The notes under the pieces are model-generated. The model had not been told where the DNA came from. It saw only the letters and a program-made list of their open reading frames with translations, and did not search any database. The position numbers and the translations under genes are program-made. Shown here piece after piece: positions 50,028 to 50,885 of a DNA stretch of 50,885 bases; position 1 is the stretch's first letter; each line of letters opens with the position of its first letter. This stretch comes from an uncultured Spirochaetaceae bacterium (GTDB lineage Bacteria; Spirochaetota; Spirochaetia; Treponematales; Treponemataceae). The stretch spans positions 1 through 50,885 of the forward strand of contig CADBBB010000003.1 in NCBI GenBank assembly GCA_902792795.1. Direction: 5' to 3'.

Positions 50028-50885
50028 CTACTTTAAAATCTCTCTGGCACGCGCGAGCGCCGCATCGATGTTGGCGCAGACGTTTTCTTTGCCCAATTTG
50101 GAAAGCATTCCGGTTTTTTCGCAGAGCATGTAGGGCTGGGTGTGGATGCCCGAAAGGACGATTGTGACTCCGCGGCGGTCGCAGGCTTGCTTGGCTTGCT
50201 CAAGGGCGCGGATTCCGCCGGCGTCCAAGTAAATCGTGTTCCTCATGCGCAAGACCAAAACCTTGTAGCTTACTTCGGCCTTTTCAACGGCCACGTCAAA
50301 TTTTCGCACGGTGCCAAAGAAGAGCGGGCCGTCGATTTCGTAGACCATCGCGCCCTTGGGTATGTCCAAGGTCTCTTGGTTTTCGGACGAGCCGCTTATG
50401 CCTTCGGTCAAGTTTTCGCGCTTGGCCTGAACGTTTGAAAGGTCGCACATTTTTTTGATAAAGAAGAAGGCGGCCAATCCCAAGCCAACTTCAATCGCAA
50501 CTGTAAGGTCGATGAACACTGTGATCAAGAAAGTCGCGGCAAAGACAAAGGAGTCGCTCTTTTGTCCCTTGACCAAAGCGCGGATGCTTCCAAAGCCCGC
50601 CATGTTCCACGCGACGTTTATCAACACCGCGCTCAAGGCCGCCATCGGAATGTAGACCGCGTATTTTCCCAAGAAAATCAAAATCAACAAAAGCGTCAGC
50701 GCGTGAACGATTCCGGCCACCGGAGACTTGGCGCCGTTCTTTATGTTGGTTGCCGTGCGCGCGATGGCGCCTGTCGCGGGGATTCCTCCAAAGAGGGGGC
50801 TTGCGATGTTTGCGATTCCCTGTCCGATAAGCTCCATGTTGGAGTCGTGCTTGCTTCCGATCATGCCGTCGGCGACGTCGCGCAC
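50028..50885 (-). CDS. SulP-family anion transporter with STAS domain, 5' end outside window
   Basis: The C-terminal 285 residues of an inner-membrane anion transporter (sulfate, bicarbonate or carboxylate). The visible part starts in the transport domain (ELIGQGIANIASPLFGGIPA, followed by TGAIARTATNIKNGAKSP, the most conserved SulP segment). It continues through about four more helices and ends in a cytosolic STAS domain (about residues 175-285, with MRNTIYLDAGGIRALEQA). The frame is open to the window edge, so the start lies beyond 50885. The anion cannot be identified from this portion. Confidence 0.93.
   Translation of the reverse strand: MRDVADGMIGSKHDSNMELIGQGIANIASPLFGGIPATGAIARTATNIKNGAKSPVAGIVHALTLLLILIFLGKYAVYIPMAALSAVLINVAWNMAGFGSIRALVKGQKSDSFVFAATFLITVFIDLTVAIEVGLGLAAFFFIKKMCDLSNVQAKRENLTEGISGSSENQETLDIPKGAMVYEIDGPLFFGTVRKFDVAVEKAEVSYKVLVLRMRNTIYLDAGGIRALEQAKQACDRRGVTIVLSGIHTQPYMLCEKTGMLSKLGKENVCANIDAALARAREILK

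Overview
The window reads as ordinary, gene-dense bacterial chromosome, most likely from a Treponema-like spirochaete. The reasons are indirect. There is a giant surface lipoprotein ending in BspA-type leucine-rich repeats, a DUF6273 lipoprotein, a bacterial MIF homologue, two methyl-accepting chemotaxis proteins side by side, and the general gene content. No rRNA or other decisive marker is present, so the genus is an inference. Most genes share a moderately GC-rich style. Two stretches (about 2,850-7,790 and 17,340-18,800) are clearly AT-rich and look acquired.

Layout. 1-2,550: 3' end of ychF, a small hypothetical gene, a NUDIX hydrolase and a membrane protein. 2,590-2,850: tRNA-Cys with a clear promoter and terminators. 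2,860-7,790: AT-rich island with an AAA+ ATPase, a GtrA/GtrB/GtrII-type glycan glucosylation operon and an XRE regulator with repeated operators. 7,850-10,915: secreted protein, zinc-ribbon protein, PAP2 phosphatase, tRNA(CAT), YhhN protein and MIF. 11,220-14,325: a cyst(e)ine-type amino-acid ABC transporter. 14,340-17,312: outer-membrane-like protein diverging from a ZnuC/ZnuB-type metal transporter plus a histidine phosphatase. 17,340-18,750: AT-rich DUF6273 lipoprotein and XRE gene. 18,830-24,305: DRE-TIM aldolase, flavin reductase, MATE exporter, DeoD-like phosphorylase, hisH-hisF. 24,400-28,865: two chemoreceptors. 28,862-33,705: queD diverging from murE-ddl-murD. 33,790-38,890: purA, a small membrane gene overlapping recQ antisense, and metY. 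39,120-42,170: TetR regulator, EFR1 flavodoxin-ferredoxin, DUF2141 protein, GluQRS. 42,210-43,050: decayed DUF2442 fragment, DUF4160 gene and partner. 43,100-49,222: the 2,039-residue lipoprotein. 49,300-50,885: APH-like kinase and the 3' part of a SulP transporter.

The most interesting signals are not coding. (1) Three related, heavily base-paired elements (around 11,014, 22,660 and 35,320) all lie between divergent genes. They keep the same 3' core while the stem arms change sequence but stay complementary. (2) A second repeat family (around 19,806, 26,499 and 39,763) sits between co-directional genes and also shows compensatory stem changes. (3) Several good promoters place the -10 box only 6-7 bases before the start codon, predicting leaderless mRNAs; many share the pattern GCGCTAnnnT. 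(4) The same inverted repeat, ACCTA-N9-TAGGT, overlies the promoters of the cyst(e)ine transporter and metY, implying one unseen sulfur regulator.

All calls come from reading the sequence and translations. No database search or folding computation was run.
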